From Thermoplasmata archaeon (GTDB lineage: Archaea; Thermoplasmatota; Thermoplasmata; Thermoplasmatales; Thermoplasmataceae), in the NCBI GenBank assembly GCA_021827885.1, contig JAKAUD010000141.1:1-8009 (forward strand): a stretch of 8,009 nucleotides of DNA, given 5' to 3'. The notes under the pieces are model-generated. The model was given only the letters and a program-made list of their open reading frames with translations, had not been told where the DNA came from and ran no database searches. Below, piece by piece: positions 1-6,600 of this stretch. A program made the position numbers and the translations under genes. How positions within the stretch are numbered: the first letter of the stretch is position 1; every line of letters starts with the position of its first letter.

Positions 1-1
1 T

Positions 2-250
2 CTCAAGAACGCTGTGAATATCAGCCCGAGAACATTGTCAAGAACATTAAAATACCTTGAGGAGCAGGAATTTGTATCTAGAGAAGTCGTCTCTACCAGG
101 CCATTTAGGGTAAAATATAATCTAACGGAGAAGGGAAAAGCATTAAAGTTTGCACTCAATGATTTGAGGGAATGGGGAGAAAAATGGGCTGAGCCTATCC
201 ACCCTCAGGAGGCAAAAATTTTATCAAGTGATTCAGGTGTTCGGTCATGA
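2..250 (+). CDS. HxlR-family winged-helix transcriptional regulator, 3' part (5' end outside window)
   Basis: The reading frame is open from the first complete codon at position 2, so the gene begins before the window; the GTG at 14 is internal. About 82 residues are visible. They contain the HxlR recognition-helix signature (ISPRTLSRTLKYLEEQEFV) followed by the wing (SREVV...RVKYNLTEKGKAL) and a C-terminal helix with LREWGEKW. Family members are dimeric DNA-binding repressors or activators, several of which respond to reactive aldehydes, quinones or thiol stress. The N-terminal sensing cysteine found in some members would lie upstream and cannot be judged here. The stop codon overlaps the start of the aldehyde dehydrogenase by 4 bases (ATGA), which suggests one transcript and coupled translation. 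I infer that it controls its own operon, possibly in response to the aldehyde substrate. Family call is firm; ligand unknown. Confidence 0.88.
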   Translation, partial: LKNAVNISPRTLSRTLKYLEEQEFVSREVVSTRPFRVKYNLTEKGKALKFALNDLREWGEKWAEPIHPQEAKILSSDSGVRS

Positions 251-1680
251 AATTTTTTATTGATGGTGAACAAGTAAAAGCGGAAAATCCTGAAGCTATT
301 CAGAAATTATCGCCTGTAACGGGTGAACTTCTGTATAAATTTCCTTCCGCTTCTGAAAATGAGGCCGAATTAGCCCTTGATTCTGCCTTGGACGCCTTTC
401 CCTCATGGTCATCTTTGACAAGCTCCCAAAGAGGAATTTTTTTAAGGAAAACTTATGAACTAATAGAAAAAAATAGATCGGAACTTGAAAATATCTTAAT
501 GAGGGAGAATGGAAAAATAATAAGTGAAGCTAAGGGTGAAGTTGATGGCGTCCTCGACCAACTTTCTTATTATATTGGATTTGAAAGAAAACTGAATGGC
601 GATCTTGTAGAAGGAGACACAAATACAAGAAAAATCCTTCAGTACCGGGTTCCTTATGGCGTTGTTCTAGCACTCACTCCCTGGAATTTCCCAGCTGCCA
701 TGGTAATCAGAAAATTAGCCCCTGCACTTTTGACTGGAAATACCATAGTCTTAAAGCCCAGCAGTGATACGCCTGGTTCTGCTGAATGGATCGTGGATAA
801 ATTTGCAAAATCAGGATTACCGAAAGGAGTTCTCAATTTTATCACAGGATCTGGTTCCGCTATAGGAGATTATCTTGTAACGAGCAGAAAAGTTTCACTT
901 ATAACAATGACAGGATCAACCGTGGTTGGACAGCATATTATGGAAAAGGCCTCTGCAAATATGGCAAAACTGATTCTAGAACTGGGTGGAAAGGCCCCCT
1001 TCATGGTCTGGAAGGATGCAAATTTGAATGATGCATTGAATTCGTTGATGTGGGCAAAATACAGTAATGCTGGGCAATCCTGCGTTGCCGCAGAAAGACT
1101 TTATGTTCACGGAGATATTTATGACGCTTTCTTGAATGCATTCAGAAATGCGTCCATGAAGATTATTCTCGGGGATCCTACCAATGCCACGATGGGCCCT
1201 CTAATCAACAAAAAAGCTCTATCCAGCACATCAAAACTTGTTTCTGAAGAACTGCAATCTGGATCTGTCGTTTCAGAGATGAGCAAGGAAACATTGAATA
1301 ACCGATTCAATAATGGATTCTTCTGCAAGCCAGTTCTGGTTGAGAGCGATGAACAAAAGTCTTCCATATTTCAGGAAGAAATTTTCGCCCCCGTCATTCC
1401 CGCTATGAGGGTGTTTGATGAGGAAGAATTACTAGATAAAGCAAATGATTCAAAATATGGCTTGGCCTCATATCTCTTCACATCCAATCTGGGAATGGCA
1501 ATGAGATTTTCCGAAAAGATAAGGTTTGGAGAGTTGTACATCAATATGCCGGGACCTGAAAGCAGCCAGGGTTACCACACCGGATTTCGACTCACCGGAC
1601 AAGCGGGAGAGGGCAGCATACATGGAATCAGGGAATATCTGCACATAAAGAATACCTACATTGATTTTCTCAGGAAATAA
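247..1680 (+). CDS. NAD(P)-dependent aldehyde dehydrogenase (lactaldehyde/glyceraldehyde dehydrogenase-like)
   Basis: The protein is 477 residues, a normal full length for the ALDH superfamily, which oxidises aldehydes to acids with NAD(P)+ through a cysteine thiohemiacetal. Visible landmarks are TPWNFP with Asn147, VLKPSSDTP with the cofactor-binding Lys170, the TGSTVVG nucleotide loop (222-228), the general base Glu245 in ELGGKAPF, the nucleophile Cys279 in NAGQSCVAAER, and EEIFAP (377-382). The C-terminal stretch (GYHTGFRLTGQAGEG and the following IREYL) resembles the AldA lactaldehyde and archaeal glyceraldehyde dehydrogenase group. In Thermoplasma and Picrophilus such enzymes serve the non-phosphorylated Entner-Doudoroff route; that role here is inference. 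Ser173 stands where NAD-preferring members usually have Glu, which favours NADP+. The ATG start overlaps the regulator stop. Exact substrate uncertain (glyceraldehyde, lactaldehyde or a semialdehyde). Confidence 0.93.
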   Translation: MKFFIDGEQVKAENPEAIQKLSPVTGELLYKFPSASENEAELALDSALDAFPSWSSLTSSQRGIFLRKTYELIEKNRSELENILMRENGKIISEAKGEVDGVLDQLSYYIGFERKLNGDLVEGDTNTRKILQYRVPYGVVLALTPWNFPAAMVIRKLAPALLTGNTIVLKPSSDTPGSAEWIVDKFAKSGLPKGVLNFITGSGSAIGDYLVTSRKVSLITMTGSTVVGQHIMEKASANMAKLILELGGKAPFMVWKDANLNDALNSLMWAKYSNAGQSCVAAERLYVHGDIYDAFLNAFRNASMKIILGDPTNATMGPLINKKALSSTSKLVSEELQSGSVVSEMSKETLNNRFNNGFFCKPVLVESDEQKSSIFQEEIFAPVIPAMRVFDEEELLDKANDSKYGLASYLFTSNLGMAMRFSEKIRFGELYINMPGPESSQGYHTGFRLTGQAGEGSIHGIREYLHIKNTYIDFLRK

Positions 1681-1763
1681 TTCGAACCTCATTTAGCAGT
1701 ATTTGCCAACCTTAAGATCAGTTAATGTAAAATAGCTTGAAGTTTTATGTTGATTGGATCGCC

Positions 1764-2168
1764 ATGGCATATGATAAGGATGGGAGCACTAATTCTCAAG
1801 AAGGACGCGGTATTTCTCCAAAGCAGATTGAATTCATTTCAAATCTTGAAAAGAGTTCAAAGGGTGGATCAGGCGCCCTAGCTGACTTTCTAAAAGGAAA
1901 GAAAAAAGGCAATGTTTCCGAACTTTCATCAAGGGAGGCTTCTGAACTTATTGACAAGCTCAAATCGCTTCCAAAGATAGAAGGGATGCAGGTTCAGGGC
2001 ACTGGAAGAAATGCAACTCCAAAGCAAATAAGCTTCATAAATAACCTTCTATCAAGGAACCCATCATCCAAGGAAAAACTTGAAAAATTCCTTCGCGAGA
2101 GCAAGAAAGGATCAATAGAGGAGTTGAGCATTCCAGAAGCATCCAAGCTAATTGATCTCATAAAGTAA
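1764..2168 (+). CDS. Small lysine-rich protein with two tandem ~50-residue helical repeats, function unknown
   Basis: This is a 134-residue hydrophilic protein with no signal peptide or membrane segment. It contains two copies of the same unit. Copy A (about 17-68) starts ISPKQIEFISNL, continues with a Leu-rich helix ending in FLKGKKKG, and closes with ELSSREASELIDKLK. Copy B (about 84-134) starts ATPKQISFINNL, has FLRESKKG, and closes with ELSIPEASKLIDLIK. A Gly-rich linker joins them. The pattern PKQ-I-FI--L ... EAS-LID resembles a short helical module I associate with C-termini of some phage and nucleic-acid-related proteins, but I cannot name the family. A TTG start at 1737 would add nine residues (beginning MKFYVDWIA). 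I prefer ATG 1764 because the repeat architecture does not need the extension and a TATA-like AT-rich stretch lies near 1722-1735. The gene appears to stand alone. The basic, compact character would fit nucleic-acid binding, but that is only a guess. Confidence 0.75.
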   Translation: MAYDKDGSTNSQEGRGISPKQIEFISNLEKSSKGGSGALADFLKGKKKGNVSELSSREASELIDKLKSLPKIEGMQVQGTGRNATPKQISFINNLLSRNPSSKEKLEKFLRESKKGSIEELSIPEASKLIDLIK

Positions 2169-2305
2169 CAATTTCATTTTACATTTCCCCATAAGGCTTC
2201 GTTCGCAAATGTCAATAGTGCCGCTCTATTGGTTGACTAAATTTTATCTTGAATGAATTTTGAAGAAATGCGTGTTTGAAAATATAAATGCCCATTTCCT
2301 TTCGA

Positions 2306-2446
2306 ATGACCACTATCTGGGTCGCTAACCTGGAGCCTATTTCAGAAAGTAGCTTAAATTCATTCCATATTGAAACCCATTTGCCAAGAATTCTCCGGTT
2401 CCCTATAAGGGGGAGAAGTGATCATAACATAGCATTTTTTTCCTGA
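2306..2446 (+). CDS. Possible 46-aa small ORF, not recognised
   Basis: ATG at 2306 opens 46 codons ending at TGA 2444-2446. The product begins MTTIWVANLEPIS and ends in an Arg-rich stretch followed by AFFS; it has no recognisable domain or membrane segment. An AAAATATAAA box at 2279-2288 is at a distance roughly fitting a leaderless start. An in-frame ATG at 2288 would lie on the box itself. Against it: there is no Shine-Dalgarno, the antisense strand is also open over the same DNA, and a hairpin sits inside the frame. A small RNA transcribed from the same box is an equal alternative. Confidence 0.18.
   Translation: MTTIWVANLEPISESSLNSFHIETHLPRILRFPIRGRSDHNIAFFS
2391..2441 (+). terminator. 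Hairpin followed by T-run, possible terminator or 3' end of a small RNA
   Basis: TTCTCC (2391-2396) pairs with GGAGAA (2412-2417). Inside, after a GGTT bulge, CCCT (2401-2404) pairs with AGGG (2408-2411) around an ATA loop. Seven Ts follow at 2435-2441. Archaeal termination depends mainly on U-runs, so the T-run alone could act. It would insulate carA from upstream transcription or end a transcript started near 2306. The 17-base gap between stem and T-run makes a classical intrinsic terminator unlikely. Confidence 0.3.
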
Positions 2447-2463
2447 GTTGTATCAAATAACTG

Positions 2464-2481
2464 GTAACCAAGTCTGGTTAC
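2464..2481. promoter_or_regulatory. Perfect inverted repeat upstream of the carA TATA box, candidate operator
   Basis: GTAACCA (2464-2470) and TGGTTAC (2475-2481) are exact reverse complements separated by AGTC. The same stretch can be read as a near-direct repeat, CTGGTAAC at 2461 and CTGGTTAC at 2474. It ends nine bases before the TATA-like box, the position where an archaeal activator or a repressor interfering with TFB/TBP would bind. I infer control of carAB by arginine or pyrimidine supply; the binding protein is not identifiable from this window. Confidence 0.45.
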
Positions 2482-2490
2482 AAAAATGGT

Positions 2491-2498
2491 TTTATATG
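2491..2498 (+). promoter_or_regulatory. TATA-like box of the carAB promoter
   Basis: TTTATATG lies after an A-rich, BRE-like stretch (2482-2486) and predicts a transcript start near 2519-2522, giving a leader of about 85 bases before carA that includes the upstream ORF. A second candidate, TATAAG at 2513-2518, would instead start transcription at about 2537-2541, making the upstream ORF leaderless. The sequence alone does not decide between them. Confidence 0.5.
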
Positions 2499-2535
2499 TT
2501 TTGAAACTATACTATAAGTTTAGAGTGGTAGAAAG

Positions 2536-2610
2536 ATGATGAGTGCAAATGCAACAAGATTATTTAAAGCAGATTACAAATATCATCACAGGAGGAAGGT
2601 GAATAATTGA
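2536..2610 (+). CDS. Short upstream ORF (24 codons) overlapping the carA start, candidate leader peptide
   Basis: ATG 2536 (or the next codon, ATG 2539) opens a 24-codon frame ending at TGA 2608-2610. That stop overlaps the carA TTG start (2607-2609) as TTGA, the arrangement of translationally coupled genes. The peptide begins MMSANATRLFKADY and ends with a basic segment HHRRKVNN. The two adjacent Arg codons (AGG AGG, 2590-2595) are also the carA Shine-Dalgarno, so they are not independent evidence for arginine sensing. The spacing to the TATAAG box at 2513 would fit leaderless translation. A role in setting carA translation is inference; it could also be a chance ORF. Confidence 0.4.
   Translation: MMSANATRLFKADYKYHHRRKVNN
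2590..2595 (+). promoter_or_regulatory. Shine-Dalgarno of carA supporting the TTG start
   Basis: AGGAGG lies 11 bases before TTG 2607, and GGTGA at 2598-2602 extends complementarity to the archaeal 16S rRNA 3' end. No ATG lies near this point that would give the conserved CarA N-terminus, so TTG is the likely start. The site is inside the upstream ORF, so ribosomes translating that ORF would cover it. Confidence 0.65.
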
Positions 2611-3674
2611 AGAAATACCTTCTCCTTGAAGATGGAAACGTCTTTGAGGGGGAGGCATTTGGTGCAATCACCGAAATTTCTGGAGAACTAATATTTACCA
2701 CAGCGCCAACTGGATATTTAGAAGTTTTAACTGACCCTTCGTATGGAGGACAGATAGTTCTTTTCACGTTTCCCTCTATTTTCACGTATAACCTTAAGAA
2801 AAGCATTAGGCAAAGCGGATTTATTGCAGCATCAGGTGTTGTGGTTAAGGAATGCGCCGGATTATCTACCGCCGCTTTTGTAGAAATTGATACTTTATTA
2901 AGAGAGAATGGAGTTCCCGGCATCATGGGTGTTGATACACGTCGGATCGTTGAACTAATAAGAAATAAGGGGGTTATGAGGGGCATCATTTCTAATTCAA
3001 GGTATCCACAGATTGATTTTGGCGTGATGAATACAAGGGAACTTCTGGAAAAGTTTTCCCCGGTTTCTGATTATCATACAAACTCATATGCAGACGAAGA
3101 GATTATTTTTGTTGATATGGGGGCAAAAACATCCCTCTTAAGGGAAGTGGCAAAGATATCTCCTTTACATGTTCTTCCATTTGATTTCGATTTCAGTAAG
3201 CTTGAGAATTCATGCAGGGCCATATTTTTATCGAACGGCCCTGGAGACCCTTCAGATGAATCCCTCGAGGGAGTTAGGGATTTTATCAGGTTGAATTATG
3301 GAAAAATTCCAATATATGGGGTGTGCCTTGGACATCAGGTTTTAAGTCTTGCCCTTGGCGCCTCAACATCCAAAATGGCATTCGGGCATCATGGAACGAA
3401 TCACTCAATTATTGAGGGTACCAGAACCTTCATAACTTCACATAACCATAATTTTCAGGTATTGGAGGAAAGTCTCTTCGGCACGCCTCTTGAAGTGATT
3501 CAGAGGGATGCGAATGATGGCTCTGTTGAAATGGTATCAGACAGGGAGGGATTAGCAGTTTCTGTCCAGTATCATCCTGAGGGTTCCCCTGGCCCATTTG
3601 ATCCATGTAATTTCTTCAATCGTTTAAAGAAAGAAATTGGAGGTCTGCATGCCAAAGAAATCAGGAATTTATAG
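2607..3674 (+). CDS. carA: Carbamoyl-phosphate synthetase small (glutaminase) subunit
   Basis: The 355-residue protein hydrolyses glutamine and passes ammonia through a tunnel to CarB for carbamoyl phosphate synthesis. The N-terminal CPSase domain (about 1-130) starts KKYLLLEDGNVFEGEAFG and includes the family motif GVPGIMGVDTRR (102-113). The class I glutamine amidotransferase domain (about 165-340) has SNGPGDP (209-215), the nucleophile Cys240 in GVCLGHQ, the GHHGTNH segment (260-266), and the His323/Glu325 pair in QYHPEGSPGP. All catalytic residues are present and the length is slightly below the usual ~360-380. Translation begins at TTG, chosen because the conserved N-terminus follows directly and AGGAGG lies upstream. 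The gene is first in a two-gene operon and its end overlaps carB by 26 bases. The cytosolic product works as a heterodimer-based complex feeding arginine and pyrimidine pathways. Confidence 0.97.
   Translation: MKKYLLLEDGNVFEGEAFGAITEISGELIFTTAPTGYLEVLTDPSYGGQIVLFTFPSIFTYNLKKSIRQSGFIAASGVVVKECAGLSTAAFVEIDTLLRENGVPGIMGVDTRRIVELIRNKGVMRGIISNSRYPQIDFGVMNTRELLEKFSPVSDYHTNSYADEEIIFVDMGAKTSLLREVAKISPLHVLPFDFDFSKLENSCRAIFLSNGPGDPSDESLEGVRDFIRLNYGKIPIYGVCLGHQVLSLALGASTSKMAFGHHGTNHSIIEGTRTFITSHNHNFQVLEESLFGTPLEVIQRDANDGSVEMVSDREGLAVSVQYHPEGSPGPFDPCNFFNRLKKEIGGLHAKEIRNL
3639..3644 (+). promoter_or_regulatory. Shine-Dalgarno deciding the carB start
   Basis: GGAGGT ends four bases before ATG 3649. A TTG at 3637 is in frame but would overlap this site, and its extra residues are not part of the conserved CarB N-terminus, so ATG 3649 is the better start. 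The site lies within the last codons of carA, allowing ribosomes ending carA to reinitiate. Confidence 0.7.
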
Positions 3675-6600
3675 AGTTCTCATTATCGGATCTGGACCGG
3701 TGGTTATAGGACAATCTGCTGAGTTTGATTATGCTGGTTCCCAGGCAGTCCGCTCTCTAAGGGAAGAAGGAATATATACTGTTCTTCTTAACTCAAACCC
3801 TGCCACTATCCAAACTGACTATGAAATTGCAGACAGTATCTATATTGAACCCATGGAACTTGATGTAATAGTATCCATAATAGAAAAAGAAAATATTGAT
3901 TCCTTGCTCTGCACAATGGGAGGACAGACCGCCCTCAACCTTCTTATGGAAATAGAGAAAGCGGGTCTTATTGAAAAATATGGCCTGAATGTTCTGGGAA
4001 CACAACCAGATAACATAAGAAATGCAGAGGACAGAAATGAATTTCACAAGAAGATGATATCCTTGGGAGAAAATATCCCTGACTCTGCAATTATAACTAG
4101 CTCCACCTGGAAAGATGATGCGGAGCACATCAAATTTTACCCATTTATAGCAAGAACCTCATTCAGCCTCGGTGGGAAGGCGGGAAGAATAGTTGAGAAT
4201 AAGATGAAAGCTGTAGCCTTTTTTAATGAGGTTTTTTCAGATGGTGACATCAGTGAGATTGAGATTGAGGCATCCCTTCTTGGGCTGAAAGAACTTGAAT
4301 ATGAGATAATCCGGGACAGTTCAGGGAATGCAATCTGCGTGTGTAACATGGAAAATCTTGATCCGATGGGTATTCACACAGGTGAAAGTATTGTTGTTAC
4401 ACCGTCATTGACCCTGAATGATTTTGAATATTACTCCATGAGAGAACATGCATTGAAAATAGCTGAATCCCTCGATATTATTGGTGCGTGCAATGTTCAA
4501 TTCGCACTTGATCAAAAAAATGGAATGTTCTATGTTGTTGAGGTTAACCCAAGAACCTCCCGATCTTCCGCCCTTGCATCAAAAGCAAGCGGTTATCCGA
4601 TTGCCAGGATTGCTACTAAGCTCTGCATAGGCTATCTTCTCAGTGAACTTAAGAACCCCATAACTGGCAGCAGTTCTGCATCATTTGAACCATCCCTTGA
4701 TTATGTGACAGTCAAAATTCCAAAGTGGCCATTTGAAAAATTCCGCAGTGATATCTCATTAGGAGTATCGATGAAATCTACAGGAGAGGTAATGGGAATA
4801 GGAAGAACGTTTGAAGAGGCAATGTTCAAAGCCATTGCCTCCCTTGAGGATGAACAGTTTGGCTTTGATCTGGATATCTCCTTGGACAAGCTGGAAGAAT
4901 ATCTGAAGAACCCAACGCATTTAAGATTAAGGGCAATCATACAGGCCCTGAATGCCGGGATAAGCGTGGATAAAATCTCTGAATACAGCGGCTGGGATAT
5001 AGAAATACTTAACCGGCTCAATTCGGCCATTTCGATGATGAAAGAATCCAGGGTGAATATTGAAAAACTAGAGCATATGAAGCACCTGGGCATCCCCGAT
5101 TTTATAATTGCTAAATATTTCAAAATGAGTGAACGGGAAATCTCAGCCATCAGGATTGAGAAAGGGATAAATTCTAGCATGAGGATGATAGATACCTCTT
5201 CTAACGAATTCAATTCTAGATCAGGTTACTTCTATTCAACTTACTTTGAAAAAAACGATGCTCCACCGCTATCGCCTGGAAATTCCGTAATGATAATAGG
5301 ATCCGGCCCAAACAGGATATCCCAGGGACTGGAATATGATTTTGGATCAGTAAAAACATTGCTTCACCTTAAGAGGGCTAATATACCAACGATAATGATC
5401 AACTCTAACCCTGAAACTGTATCCACGGATTATGATGTTTCTGGGAGGCTCTATTTCGAACCTTTGAAACTTGAATATATTGCCAATATTATTGAATACG
5501 AAAAGCCAAGAGGGGTTATAATACAGTTCAGCGGCCAGACCGGTCAAAATATGGCAGGAGATCTTGCCGCCATATTTGGTGAGGAGATAATTCTAGGCAC
5601 ATCCCCGGAAAATATTGGGAAAATAGAAGACAGGGTGATATTCAGCAATGCCATGAATAAACTGAAGCTCCCCCAGACAGAGTTTCGTGATTGTAATGGC
5701 TTGCATGAATTATTGAACAAGGTTGAAGAGATCGGATTCCCGGTAATACTGAGAACGAGCTTCATTATAGGTGGGAGTTCAGTAAGGGTTGTTGAAAGTA
5801 GAGAAGAACTAAATAAAGTGGTAAACGAATATGAGAGGTACAATGTTTCTGGAAGAATATTGGCCAATAAATTCTTAGAAAATTATGATGAAATGGATAT
5901 TGATTTCATTTCAAACGGGAAAGAATACAAGATTGCCGGAGTTTCGGTACATGTAGAAGAGGCGGGGATACATTCCGGTGACGCTGTGAGTTTAACGGGA
6001 CCGAATCTGGTTGATGCGAAAACGATGAGTGAAATTGAAAATATTCTTTCAAAGTTAACTGCATTTTATTCTCTCAAGGGGTTCAGCAATCTTCAATTAG
6101 CGGTTAAGGGGGACGATATAAGGATAATAGAGTTGAACGCAAGGCTTAGCAGATCATTTTCATTCATTTGCAAAGCGACCGGTATTGACTGGATCAGGTT
6201 TGGGATCGATGCCATCCTTTTCGGGAACCTGCCTGAAAAAAGTTGGGAACCTGTTTCATTCTCTGCAAAAATACCCATATTTCCGTTTAAAATTTTCCAG
6301 AAAGAAGACATATCCGTTGGGCCGGAAATGAGGTCAACCGGAGAAGTAATGGTTTCTGGATTGACAATGGAAGAATTGTGGTCAAAAATAGGCACTTATT
6401 ATGGCATGAGAAAAGGTTCTGATGCTAAAATAGTGGTTTATGCCTGTGAAGATGATGTCCTTTCGCTTGAACACATATTTGCCAAGGACGAGAGAATTAA
6501 AATGTTCAACACGCTGGAATATGAAAAGATGCTGGAATTTGTTGATGACGAAAAGAATATGGTATTTGCGGATCTCTCTGATGTGAATGAGTCAAGAAAA

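Larger units (their letters stand above)
2169..2606. other. 438-base region without a confident gene, upstream of carA
   Basis: The region starts with a T-rich stretch after the small gene (about 2172-2189) that could end its transcript. From 2279 to 2288 there is an AAAATATAAA box, then a weak 46-codon ORF (2306-2446) overlapping a hairpin (2391-2417) and a T-run (2435-2441). The right part holds the carA control region: inverted repeat 2464-2481, TATA box 2491-2498, a second TATA-like box 2513-2518, and an upstream ORF 2536-2610. The minus strand also has an open frame from 2421 down to a TGA at 2212-2214 (70 codons including the stop) with protein-like composition, but its first usable start codon comes late, so it looks more like chance or a relic. 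I found no tRNA, CRISPR or IS end here. Confidence 0.6.

Noticed and set aside
1737..1763. TTG start nine codons upstream for the repeat protein
   Set aside because: The extra residues are outside the repeat architecture and no Shine-Dalgarno precedes the TTG; ATG 1764 is simpler. It is not fully excluded.
2290..2345. tRNA-like look of the sequence around 2300-2340
   Set aside because: No acceptor stem, T-loop consensus or anticodon arm can be formed in the right order.
2590..2595. Arg-Arg in the carA upstream ORF as proof of arginine attenuation
   Set aside because: The two AGG codons are the carA Shine-Dalgarno, so their presence is explained without arginine sensing.
2564..2989. 141-codon minus-strand ORF over the start of carA
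   Set aside because: It lies antisense to the conserved CarA N-terminal domain and its translation has no recognisable domain; it is a shadow frame.
4701..5213. 170-codon minus-strand ORF inside carB
   Set aside because: It is fully antisense to the conserved middle of CarB, with Ser/Ile-rich composition typical of a complementary frame and no own start signal.
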